From Phoebastria nigripes (Eukaryota; Chordata; Aves; Procellariiformes; Diomedeidae), in NCBI GenBank assembly GCA_035582835.1, contig JAYKAV010003361.1:62001-126000 (forward strand): a stretch of DNA of 64,000 bases, read 5' to 3'. The notes under the pieces were generated by a model that was given only the letters and a program-made list of their open reading frames with translations, did not search any database and was not told the DNA's origin. The translations under genes were made by a program, and so were the position numbers. Position 1 is the first letter of the stretch; the number at the start of each line of letters is the position of its first letter. Shown one piece after another: positions 47,177 through 58,800 of the stretch.

Positions 47177-49189
47177 CTAGGAATTCCTACTAATAATATG
47201 ATCCTTCCTGGAAAAGTTTGTACTAGGTAGAACCTCATTTTTTATTCTTTGCTACATTTATTCAGTGTCACTAAAAACACATACCTTAAAATATGTTTTC
47301 TTTAATATACTAAAATAACATCTGTTAAAAATACACATACATTAAAATATGAATTAATTATATTCATTGTAATTAAGAGCAGAAGTGGTTTTCCACCTTT
47401 TCTAACCAAAAACCTACTTTTTTGAAAATATTGAAAATATTCTGTGAATTGTTTTTCATCACGCTATTTTTTGGCAACTAATGAGTGAATGGTAACTTAG
47501 TATCTAGGTAAATATCATGGTAACATTTTAAACAATTGTAATCGTATTTATTACAATGAATATTTTAATTATTTATTATTTTAATTATGAAACTGCAGCT
47601 ATTAAACCATTTATGTGGCCTTTAAATCTTTCAGACAGATATTGCCAGCGGTCAGGATTTCACAATCACTTTGTTAACTGTCTAATAATTTCTTGTACAG
47701 CTAGATAATGCTGATTCAGGTTGTAGCACTGTTGCTTTTGAGCACTGTACCACTGTTTGGATCCAGACTTTCATATATGTTATTCCACCAATAAAATTAT
47801 AATTAACTCCTTCCTGTGCTGAGANCCCTGCTGAACATTCAGATCTATTCCTTTTCCTATGGATCTAGAAGTCTGTTTCAGATATTGCTCCTTGGAAATT
47901 ANTAGAATAAATAAAGTCTAATTGTACTGTGATATTTGGGGTAGATTTGCTGAGCAACCCTAATTTTCACCAGCTGCAGGCAGTTGCCTCTGGAAGTTAA
48001 TGGCTCAGAGAGAGACATTCCAGGAAGGGGAAATGCTTTCAGCCCTTATCAGAATTAAAACCTTCAACTGATGCAAGTTAAATAATCCTTGTTTCCCAAG
48101 CTGTGGCACAAAGTGATGGGTTTGAACTGCTTCCAAACATAACGAAGGTTTAAGACTTCCAATAGAAGAGGGACATTTCTGAAAGGCATTTTTATTAGGG
48201 CTGTTTTGGAATTTTCTTTCAGAATTCTTTTTTTCAAGCAGAAATTTATATTTTCATTTTTAAAAATCACAGTTCTTAATGTGAAAACGGTCGATTCTGA
48301 CTTTGCAAATTGTCTTGGGAAGGATGTGGAAAGTGCCAGGAAATAAAGACTTCCAGCACTGTGAGAGTCTGGAGAGCCTTGGAGGCTGCCAGCCTCAGAG
48401 CAAGGCAAGGTCCCACTTTCAGCCCCTTTACGGCAGAGCTTCCTGGCCTTGCCTGCTGCCGCTGGGCTGACATTTCCAGGCTTCCTGATTCTGCTGTAGG
48501 GCACTAAGACAGAAAATACAGACCAGTACTTATATTTAATTTTGTTTAAAAAAAAAAAAATCAGTTTCAGAGATAAGAAGAATTTTGGAGGTTTTTTGTG
48601 ACTTGGGACGAAAACTTGACTGTTTCTCAATCCAGCTTTCATTTTAATTAGCACTAAAAGGAATAATCCTGTCTTATTTCAATCAAAATGTTGAGTAACA
48701 CATTCCTAAAATAGGAATTTTATTCCTACTGCAGTCATTGTCATAGGCCTGACTCTACTCCTAGAACGTTATTTGATTTTGTGCTATGCTTGCTGAGCAA
48801 AAAATATAAGCTTATGCTCTGCTGGTATTTGGAGAAAGGGACAAAGACCTATTTTTGTTAAAATGAAACTAGAAGCCAAGTCTGTGTACAATAAATGTGT
48901 GTGGGATACTTGCTCTCAGTAAATTTTAGGCATGATTCATAAAACACAGCTGAAACCTTTATTGTATGAACACAAGGAACCTGGGAGAAAAATGGATGAA
49001 GAGCTGCTAGTCCAGGATATGAAATCAGAGACAGCAGAAGTAACAAACAGCTACTGTAACTGAAGCATAGGTGTAGGATTTAGAAGAACTACAAACATTA
49101 AGGATGAAGGTGCCAAACTGAACACTAGTGATGACAGACACTGTGAATAAGAACTAATATAAATAAAAGTAAATCTAATTGAGTCAAAA
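47177..49189. other. Non-coding stretch with one long unexplained open frame
   Basis: AT-rich DNA. A minus-strand frame of 196 codons (48064-48654, opening at a GTG) is the longest here not explained by a transposon. It crosses a GC-richer block at about 48310-48500 and an A run at 48548-48560. It shows no domain I recognise and is probably fortuitous. Confidence 0.4.
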
Positions 49190-50000
49190 AATCAGTCTCT
49201 GATGAAGAATGATGGTGCAAGTTTATTGGGATTAATGTTGGAAATCTCTATGAATTCTTTAGATTAGATGTGGATATAAACAAAGGTCTTGGTAATTTTA
49301 TTTGAGACAAATACTACTGCAAATTTATGTCATTATGGGAGACTATAACATTGGATATCCAATCTATGAATAACATAGGGCCAGTTAGCCCTGGATGGGG
49401 TAGCTCTCACCTGACAATCAACTGAACCCATGAGAGGTGAGGGTCTTTTAGACTTTGTTTGGGCAACTAGTAAAAGCCACCATAAAACAGCTGGCCATGG
49501 AAAAAGAACAGGTGATCATGTGTTGCTTTACTTTAAATGGAACGACAAACAAAAGCAGATCTGCAATGCAGGCTCTCAATTTCAGATGGGTGAACTAAGA
49601 AACTCTGGGAGCTAGTTAATGAAGCCAAATGGACTAAAAAGATAAGGAACTTTATAGGAGACCTGAAATGTTTTTAAAAGAAAAATGCAAACAATATTCA
49701 TGGTTTGCATTATAAATAGTTAGAACAATAAATTTAAAGGAAGTGGTGTTCAGATATAACCCAGTGAATAAGGAGCTGAAAAAGGATATCTGCTTATGGG
49801 GAAGAGTGGGGAAAAAAGACTGGCTAAAATAAGCTCAAAATTCAGAAAATATAGGGATAAAGCAAGAAGTATCAAAAGTCTACAAGCTACTTTATAGAAG
49901 ACTAATACAAATCATAGGAAGTTCTCTAGCCACATAAATGAAAAGGAAATAAAAACAGAGGGGTAGAACTGCTATGACACAAGATAGAAAATAAATTTAA
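49190..50000 (+). mobile_element. Ancient CR1/L3-type LINE ORF2 remnant
   Basis: Decayed plus-strand ORF2. The endonuclease signature is visible as VIMGDYN (GDYN codons at 49338-49349), the equivalent of the CR1/L3 MGDFN motif. It is followed about 100 bp later by GEGLLDFVWATSK (like LLDLV.TNK), then DHVLLYFKWN.K and a downstream FQMGELRNSG / LRELV-like segment. Further on, KYRDKARS resembles the linker between endonuclease and reverse transcriptase. The order and spacing match the C-terminal endonuclease and linker of CR1/L3 LINEs. Many stops and frameshifts and high AT drift show it is far older than the CR1 copies at the window ends. Both limits are approximate, and the RT itself is not recognisable. 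Confidence 0.6.
49226..49270 (+). repeat. 45-bp direct repeat, copy 1
   Basis: The segment starting TTGGGATTAATGTTGGAAAT recurs at 50678-50722 with 39 of 45 positions identical. It lies in or at the edge of the ancient LINE remnant. Confidence 0.75.
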
Positions 50001-50043
50001 AAATAAAGTAAAATAAAGTAAAATAAAATAAAATAAAATAAAA
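49999..50043 (+). repeat. (AAATA)n / (AAAGTAAAATA) microsatellite
   Basis: Pentamer AAATA-type units, partly with AAAGT variants, directly follow the LINE remnant. This could be a simple repeat seeded in an A-rich region. Confidence 0.85.
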
Positions 50044-50677
50044 GTCTATGTAAGAGTTCCAAAATTAAACAGTTATTTCCATTCAGTTTCCAGTAAAAGT
50101 TTTGATGCTGAATACCAGAAAAAATGCACAACCAAAATGGGGGAATGAGAATGAAAAGGATCACAACCCAGGTAGACTAAAAAAATTCATTGAGTTTAAT
50201 ATCTCATTTAATGGGAACAGAGTAATCCACCTCGCAGAATTCTAAAACTGAGATAAAACAAATGTTTCAATTCAAAAGTTGCTGAGGCATGATGTATACC
50301 CAGTCCTCCAGGCATTAAAGCTCTTTCCAAAATATGCAATACTTTGACTTATGTCCCTGCTTTGTATGAGCAAATTTGAAGTTGATTATATAAGTTCATT
50401 AGAAGGGGTTCCCTGATCACTGAATTATGAGGTATTTTGGCTTGGTGATAAAGGATAGTCCCAGCCCCTCATTTCCTCCTTCAGAGTCAGTAAGTGGCTT
50501 TGGAATTATTTTAGTTCCCATTTTGGGACACTTAGTGGAATTTGCTGAGTGGCAAATATCTTGAACANTAAGTGGTGTTAAGTGTTAAAAAACCTAGTCC
50601 TGAATGCTTTCCACTGTCACTTGACAATGTCTACGTAGTTGTGACCATGTTTTGACGTTTATGTTGTACTTACAAAG

Positions 50678-50722
50678 TTGGGATTAATATTGGAAATCTC
50701 TGTGAATCCTACAGGTTAGATG
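50678..50722 (+). repeat. 45-bp direct repeat, copy 2
   Basis: Second copy of the 49226-49270 segment, starting TTGGGATTAATATTGGAAAT. The flanks do not match, so the duplicated unit is short. Confidence 0.75.
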
Positions 50723-51177
50723 AGATGTACTTAAAAAATTCACTTGTACATCTATGAATATGTAATCTTTACATGGCAATGGGCATTTGAAGGCACAGTT
50801 TTGATTGCTGTTGAATGATACAATGAAAATAAATTTGAAGACTCCTAGTTCTAGATCAAAGATCTTGCAGCCATGAGTCACAAAGTGTTGTTGCATTATA
50901 AAATCACCCAGTACCTCAGCTGCATTCCGAAAATATTGCTTAATTAACTTGTTATCGATGGTTTTTATGCCAAATACTCTGTCTTTCCACAACTAGCATA
51001 AAAACATAAGGCCAGCATACATTCTGGCTCTGTGCTTTGGCTGATTTGACAGCAAGATTCTGTGTCCATGCCTGATCTAGAACCTATCTATATTTCTAGG
51101 AATTGGACTGTAAAGGCCTAGTATGCCAAAAAGACACGTACACAATGATCAGAACAATATATGATGCAAGCCAATAT

Positions 51178-51208
51178 AAAAACAAAACAAAACAAAACAA
51201 AAAAAAAC
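51178..51208 (+). repeat. (AAAAC)n microsatellite
   Basis: Four or five AAAAC units run into an A run. It is a simple repeat. Confidence 0.85.
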
Positions 51209-52820
51209 TCTGGGAAAAAATCTTGATATATATGATTGTCAACTCAAGATAGTACAGCCAAGACTCACTTTTTCATTTGATCTAATTCAGAAACCTTTGG
51301 TGTTTATTCAGGATACAGAGGTACCCTGGTAGGTGTTTTGATTCTTGTTAGCTTTTTGCAGCACTCCACTGCCAAGGAACACTTGAAGGCATCAGAAGTG
51401 CAGGTTGTTGAATATCCAGACAAATTCATGACATTGGATAAAAAAGTTGCCATAGTTATTAGTTTCCAGTATTGCCTTTACAGTTGTATTGGAAAAGCAA
51501 TTGAGTGTTATCCATCTCTGGAACAGCAACTGGCAATTAAAACAGAAAATTTTATAGGTCTGTAATTTTTGGAAAATGAGTGAAATCAGAATTGACATAA
51601 TGAAATCCTTGTTGGAATTTTAATTTAAACTCAGAGTTTATTTTTGTCAGATTTAAAAGAACATCTGGCTCCTCAAGTAGTTCAAGGAACACTCATTGTA
51701 GAAAATAAAATGCTTTGCTACCTCAACTTAAAAAAATTGATATGTTTAGTTTTCTACTTTCTAATATTTCAGTTTGTGTTATGTCTGGAACCCAGGGAGA
51801 TGAATCAATAGTATCAAATGTTCTCTCTGTGGGAACCCAGAGAGAACATACTGTACAAGATATTATTATGAACCAGCTGCAGAAGCAGCGCAAATGCCTA
51901 CTTTGTCAAAATTCACTGGAGCAGAAGCTTTCAGCAGCTTATTTAATCTAGCAGGATTTATCAAGACATGCTTCGGCAAGAGCTACTTTAAAGTAGCGCA
52001 AGTTGTTCATTCTAGTATTCTTCAGCCAAGTTAATACTAACATCCATCTGATGATTTAATGTGGAGAAGCACTGCTACCGCCAGATAAGATGGCTTCACA
52101 AATATCTCAGTGGCAATCATACACATATACATGCTTTTAGCTTCTAAGCTCATCGTCAGTCTGTCAATTAGAGTAAAATGGTTTTAAGCCTCCAGCTTTT
52201 TCTTCCAGTTGGATTCCAGTCTCCCTGACCTAGGTAAGAGTTTCTGCTTTACGTCAAAGAATAAGCCAGGTTCTGAACTCTCTTCTCATACCTGAAATCA
52301 AGTAGTTAGACTGCAATAAAGCAGGTGTCAAGGACAATAGAGAAAAATATCTGCTGCGACAAGTCTGTAAAAACATGTCATTTCCACCAAATATCTCTTC
52401 AGTGGATGCCAGCAAATCCCTATTTCTTGTCTCCCACTCGAATGCTGTGGTGCCTGTTATGAGAAACTCTGTTAGGAAGACAATTCAGAAGTGAGATTAG
52501 ATTTGTTGCTGCTTCTTAAGGTATTTAAAATGGTAACTGGAAATCTTGAGCTGTAAAAAGTTGAACTAGATACAGCTTAGAGACTGTTTGTTCTTTTCTG
52601 CTTATTATCCATGATGGCAGCAAACAAATTCCTCTCTACATTAATTCTGATGATGAGTTCTCCTACGATTATGAAATCCAAGGAATGTTTTCACCACACA
52701 ATTGTCAGACTTAATTTAGTGTAGCTCTTTCTTAAAAAAAAGAAAGGGCTCTCTTTTCTCAGCTAGCTGGACACTAGTTGTTTCAAATGTACTTATACCC
52801 CTGTAAATCATCTTCTGCCA

Positions 52821-52838
52821 TTTGTTGTTGTTGTTGTT
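52821..52838 (+). repeat. Short (TTG)n microsatellite
   Basis: Several TTG (equivalently TGT) units in a row. Confidence 0.7.
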
Positions 52839-55800
52839 AGGAGCATCATGAGCTCATAAATCAGTGGACTTTTCACATTTTTAGGATTATCTCTAGAAAA
52901 TCTTTATAACCCTTAAGCTGACTCCCACAAGAGTGTTTACCACAGTTAAATGTCTTATGGGATAGTCTGCCTCCACACATTTAGATCACATGGCCAACCA
53001 CTTCAAATGTACATTAGAGAAATCCCTGATGCATTTGTTCTTAGTAGGACTTCAGTGTCTGCTACCTCCTGCCACCAGAGAATTTCCATGGTCTTTGAGG
53101 CAACTTAAGGAGAAGTGAGAGTTTCTTAATGTGGCTGTGTGACAACACAGCGGAGATGTTACAACATTGTCTTGCAGGACTTAAGTTTTGTTCTCAGTTT
53201 GATGCCTCCTCTCTTCACAGTCTCATCCAGAGTCTTCTAAAACCCTTAAAGCCTTTGATAATCTGTGGTTTATTTCATCATGTGGGCGTGCATCCTATAA
53301 ATGGTGCTTCTTAGTGAATGACTTCATCCAGTGCAGACAGCAAACGCCTAATGGTGATGTTAGCTAGCATTAACAGGAGCTGGTTGATAAGTGTTTTTTA
53401 TCTTTTTTAAATGAAGAGTAGAAACAAAGTTATCACAAGTCATATGGACCTTACAGCTACCAATAACACATTTTTTTCAAGAGAATGTTAGGATCACCTG
53501 GATTATTGTTATGTGGAACCCATGGATCAGAAAAGGAGGAACCTAACACTGAGCTTATGAGAGCGCGTTGTCAGTAAAACAAGAAAGGTCTTCAGAGAGA
53601 CAGAGGATTTCATTAAAGATTCTGGGCTGAAAAATCTTGCTGGAAATGGACACTAGGTGAAGACAAAGTGCAATTATTTCCCCATTTTGGGGAAGAGAGT
53701 GGATAAATGAAAGGCAATTCATAACATAGGAAGAAAGGTAAGATAAAGGAAAATAGTTAAATCAAAATGAAAAATAGCCCTCCTTAAATATTTATGACTT
53801 AGATTGATGAGATTCTTATTCCTGATGGACNACTTGCAGACTAACAAGCTTTTAATTGTCCTTGATGCAATTAAGGGTGATGGTCTTTTACTAAATCCTG
53901 AGCTTCAGCCATAGTTTATGTAAGTCGTTCACATTACTCAACCTATAATGATGTACTTGGCTTCATTGTTTGTGGTCTGGTTCTCATTTATCTGGCATTA
54001 CGTTCTAAGATTGCAATGACTCAGATTTCCTTTAGTTTTACAACAAAAAGCACTAGCATGTATTGCATGAGGCATCTCAAGTTTATTCACTTGTTTGTAG
54101 TCTTCTTGTGCAGGCTTCTCAAGCAGGTGTATCCAGACACATACCTCTGCATTCAGAGGATAAATAGGAACTCCCTGCTGTAGTGTCACTATAGTGACTC
54201 CTTCGCTATATAAAGACTGACTTATATGTGAAAATGTTCAGTCCAGAATGTTCCTGAGAAATGATTTAATCATAGTCCTTTATTTTTAATAGAGATTGAG
54301 ATCTATGTCCTCCTTCTTAGAATTTTTTTTTTTTTAAAGGCATGGAGGAGAAAGCTGTACTCAAACTATACCATGTAGGAGAAAACAAAAATTGCACATA
54401 ATCAGCTTGGCAGTTCTTCCAGCAAACCTTGCTTAACCTTTATTCAGACAAAGCACTGCTAAAGTTGATAAGCCTTTTTACCTGGAGCAGGAAGGCAGGA
54501 GTTGGCCACTGTGGTGTTACAGTATGTTTTCACTTATAAAAAAAGAACTGCTATATGTTCTAATTGGCTTTAAGTCAATTAGTATTTTTGCTGTGAGCAA
54601 TAAAAAAGGCTATCCGAATGTTCACGCTGATAAAGTGAAATGGATTCAAGAATTTTAATAGACTTTGGTGTATGACTTTTATGTATATTCAGACAGCAGA
54701 AACAATGGTGTAAACTTCAGCATATACTAACCAAAGCATGTACTCAGATTCCCTCGACAGTCTATACTTCAACTGTTTTTGCATGCCCATGGCTTCATTG
54801 TCACTGGGTCCAGCTAGGATTATTAAAATTAAAATTATTAAAATTAAACCGAAGAGTCAAGTGTATGCTATTGTCTCACCTTCACTTTGTCATCTATGTA
54901 CACAACCAGAATACATGTCCATGAAGAAAAAGCCTAAAGAAAGAAAGGATGAACTGTAAGCAGGTACAGAGATTTTGGAAATATAGAACTATCAATTTTT
55001 CTGCTGGGCCTGGAAATAAGGTAAAATTCAAAGGGACCTTGAATTTAATTCCTAGGCTATAGATTCCTATGGACATTCCTTTGGGCCTATCACTCCAAAT
55101 TGCTAGGTGGCGGGGAAGAGGGTGGAAGAGGACATTGAAAAGACCTAGCAGAGATAGATGACTTTTGAGAGAAGAATGCATGTTCTTCTACTTTGGATGG
55201 AGAATATTCTTCCCAGGACTTCAATAATCAGTAGGACCTAGCTAGTAGGCTGAGCTCAGAGGCACTGTATAATGATTACAGAGGACTCTGGTTTTGATTG
55301 ACACTGTGAGAAGCAACCCAGTGAAGCCTGAGAAGTCACATTTTGGAGACAAACAGATTTTCTTTGCACTTGCAAAGACTCAGTCACATAATTGTTTTAG
55401 TTCTACACATAATTAAACTAGAGTATTTAATCGTTCTCTGTTATGTTCAGTTATAGTCTCTAAATAAAAAAAAAAAAAAGGAAAACAACAACAACAAAAA
55501 AAACCCCAGAGAGATGACCTTGAGATCCTGAACTACAGACTGCAACAGCTGGATGCGGAGAGCCAAAATTTTGTGGTCAGGGTCTGAACAGCTCATCCTC
55601 TGTGGATAAATAAAGGGATAAACCTATACAAAATACTCACCAGGAGGTTTTGAATAAAGTCTGTGTTGAAATTGCTCTATCTTAGTTATACATGGACAGA
55701 TTTATCATTGACAACGGGAATTAAAAAAAATCTGTAAGATGATCTAATGATCATTTTGTCAACAAAAAAAGACAGTCTTAGACATTTTCATGTTCTCTGA

Positions 55801-58800
55801 TTATTGCAATGGTTTTAATAGAAGTTGTGTATTTCTTCAAATATCAAAACATGTTCTATCTTCCTGCAGTGGCCAACAAATTAAGTAGGAAATCATAAGT
55901 GCTCCTGACCATGGAGAAAGCTTGTGTGTATGCCTGCAAGCTGTTGTTGGCTTATTCTCTTCCTTCTGTGGTACCCTCAGCACTGACTCCTGGAAACCAG
56001 GCACAAAAAACCAATTTATTTTTCTTTTCTATGGAGAAATGGCCAAGAACAGAGATAAATATAGAAGACTGGGTGGCCATTGCCCTGATTCAGTTTGGCA
56101 GTTCACAATAATCTTATGTAAAATTCAGTTGGTTACTGGATTTTGACTGTATGTTATTATTGATGCATTTCCTGGGGTCCTAGCTCAAATTCACTCAATC
56201 AACCCCCTAAGCAACTCAAGGATTCCAGATCTCTTTCTCCAGGGCACACTGTTCCAAAACCAGAATTTGTTTTCTCAGAAATTACTGTAGTGTCATACCA
56301 AAAGAAACTTTACATCCCCACACGTGAATTTACAACATTGAGGATCCCAAGATTTCAATAAGCAATGCAAAATGATGCTGATGAAAGCAATCAGCTTTCA
56401 AACTGTTCAAGTATAGAACACAATGGATCTGTAGCCAATGGAAAGGCTTCCCCTTCCCTTTCCAAGGTGACTTCAGTTGGCTTCGGATTAGGCATCATGA
56501 TTATTATTTTCCCATGAGGACAATGAGGAAGGTCTGCATTCCTCATTCCATTATGCAATTCACCTTTACATGCTTTTTACATTTGAAACTGTCCCAAAAA
56601 TGTAAAATATGATAGTCTTGTTACATAGATATTTTATTTTCAGAACAGCATTAACAGGAACATTAGAGTTTCAGGAAGAGCAATAAAAGTAAAAACACAC
56701 ATTACATAATGTAGTTTAAAGAACCTGCAAAGAATTAGCTGCAACTGTAAATACACTCAGATGGACTGTAATAATTTTGAATCAGAAGGAGATCACTAAG
56801 ATTCAAATTTCATATGGGCAAAACTCTACTTTCCTAACTCAAATGAGTAGCCCCACAGGAGTCAGTGAACCAAGAGAGCAGTAATTTTGTTTATACAGGG
56901 CTTACAGAGAAGAGAAACATCTCCTATCTGCATATTCCATGCTCTTTCTTCTTAGGACAGACATGAAAGCTATCCTTCCAACAGCAATTATTTAGAATCC
57001 AATCTTAACCTGCCTCTTTCTTGAGCTGACTGATTTGCAGTAGGAGGGGGCAAGAATGGTGAAAATTGAATGGAAAGGACCATCAGTCATCCCAAGCAGA
57101 AGTGTAGGATTAGGAAACTAAGGCAGCTTCATCCTAGGAGGTGGAGCACCTCCAAAGCAGAGAAGTTTGTGCAAAGACTAGTCCTAAAGGCAATGTCACC
57201 ACATTGTAATAAAAACCTTCTAGTTTTCTGCAGCTCTGCACTCTACTACTGAAAAAGATACAACACATTGCTCACTTACAGGTACCATTACACCCAGGAG
57301 AGGATCAGGGCTCCAGTGGCTTTAACTGTGTCTAAACTTCACTTAATGTGAGGTCTCCACCCATGGCCAGTGTGGCCCACTGGAGAGGAAGCCATTGTAA
57401 GATTCAGATGTGAACCCCAACTTTGATCTTAAACTATGGAATTTGAAAAAAACAAATTTAGTAATTAAGGATACTTTATGTTCCATTCCCATGACTGTAA
57501 GGGGGTTTCGTATTATACAGAATTCTAACTAGTAGCATCTTGCGGACATTTTTTTCAGACTGTATCATTTTGCAAGTTTTCCCTCCCTCTATAACGCCAG
57601 ATAAAAACATGCAATTTTAAATACATCCTATAACTCTCTGGCTTTTCCAGCTAGTACCACAAAGAACCATTTGTAAGATTAAAAATTAGTATTAATTCTG
57701 AGTCTAGCAAGATCATTTAAAAGAAATTATCCTCTTTACCTTATCCCTTATCAAATAGTCAAAGTAATTATTGAAATTAAATCCTTATTAAAATTTATCA
57801 TATTAAATATACAAGACACAGGTGCCAACAAACACCAAAAATATAGAATGCCTCCAAAACAAAGTAACTCTCTCCATGTTGAAACTCCTTTACAGAATAA
57901 CAAAGACTAGAAGAAGAGCTATCAAAATACCCTGCTGTCCTCTCTTCATGTTATATTCACTAATATAACCTGACCTGCTCTTCAGAGAGAAGGAAACACT
58001 GGGGCACTCTGAGGGGGGAGGGTGCAAGTGGTTATCCTCATGAACAGACATCAGAGTCCATCTCTCAGTCCTACAGACTTTGAAGTGTTAGTGGAAGGGC
58101 CAAGGCCTGCCTTACAGCACTTGCTCCTTGGCTGCAGATCTCTGACCACCCCTCGCAGCACATTCATACTTGAAAGCTCCTCTTTAACAAGAGCACCTAT
58201 TGCAACACAGAGGAGATATGGGACTGAATTATCCCTTAGTCTAGTCCAGGATGCTGACAAAAATGGCATACCCTGTTCTCCTCGGGTGAAGCTTCAGGCA
58301 CACAGAGAAACCTCCATGATGGCCTAAGCAGAAAAAACAGAAAGAAGAAAAAGAACACTGATGTGAAAAAAACATCTCTCCCTGTATCATGTGTCCTCCA
58401 CACACAAAACCATCATAGTCCAATGACAAAGCAAAGATGAAAAAAAGTGATCTTCAAAGATAACACACCCACATCAGAAAGGGAATACAGAAGTAACAAA
58501 CACATAGTTTTCCCAAAGAAACACACATCAAAAGTGAGTCTGTTTCTGACTAACACAGAGTTTGCAGCAGAAATACTAATACCAAAATATTCTGATACCT
58601 GTAAGTTTTCAGTAGGCATACTGATCTTCTCTTTCCCCTATATTTTTCTCAAGAGACAGAGATTCTTAGTGATAAGAAGCAGTGCATTATGAAAAATAAA
58701 ACTAACTGAAGAGGTCTGCCTAAAATAAAGTAGCAGCACAAAGCTGAGCAATCATAGGCATGAACGCTCACAAGGCAGTTCAACCTCTCCAAGGCTAAGA

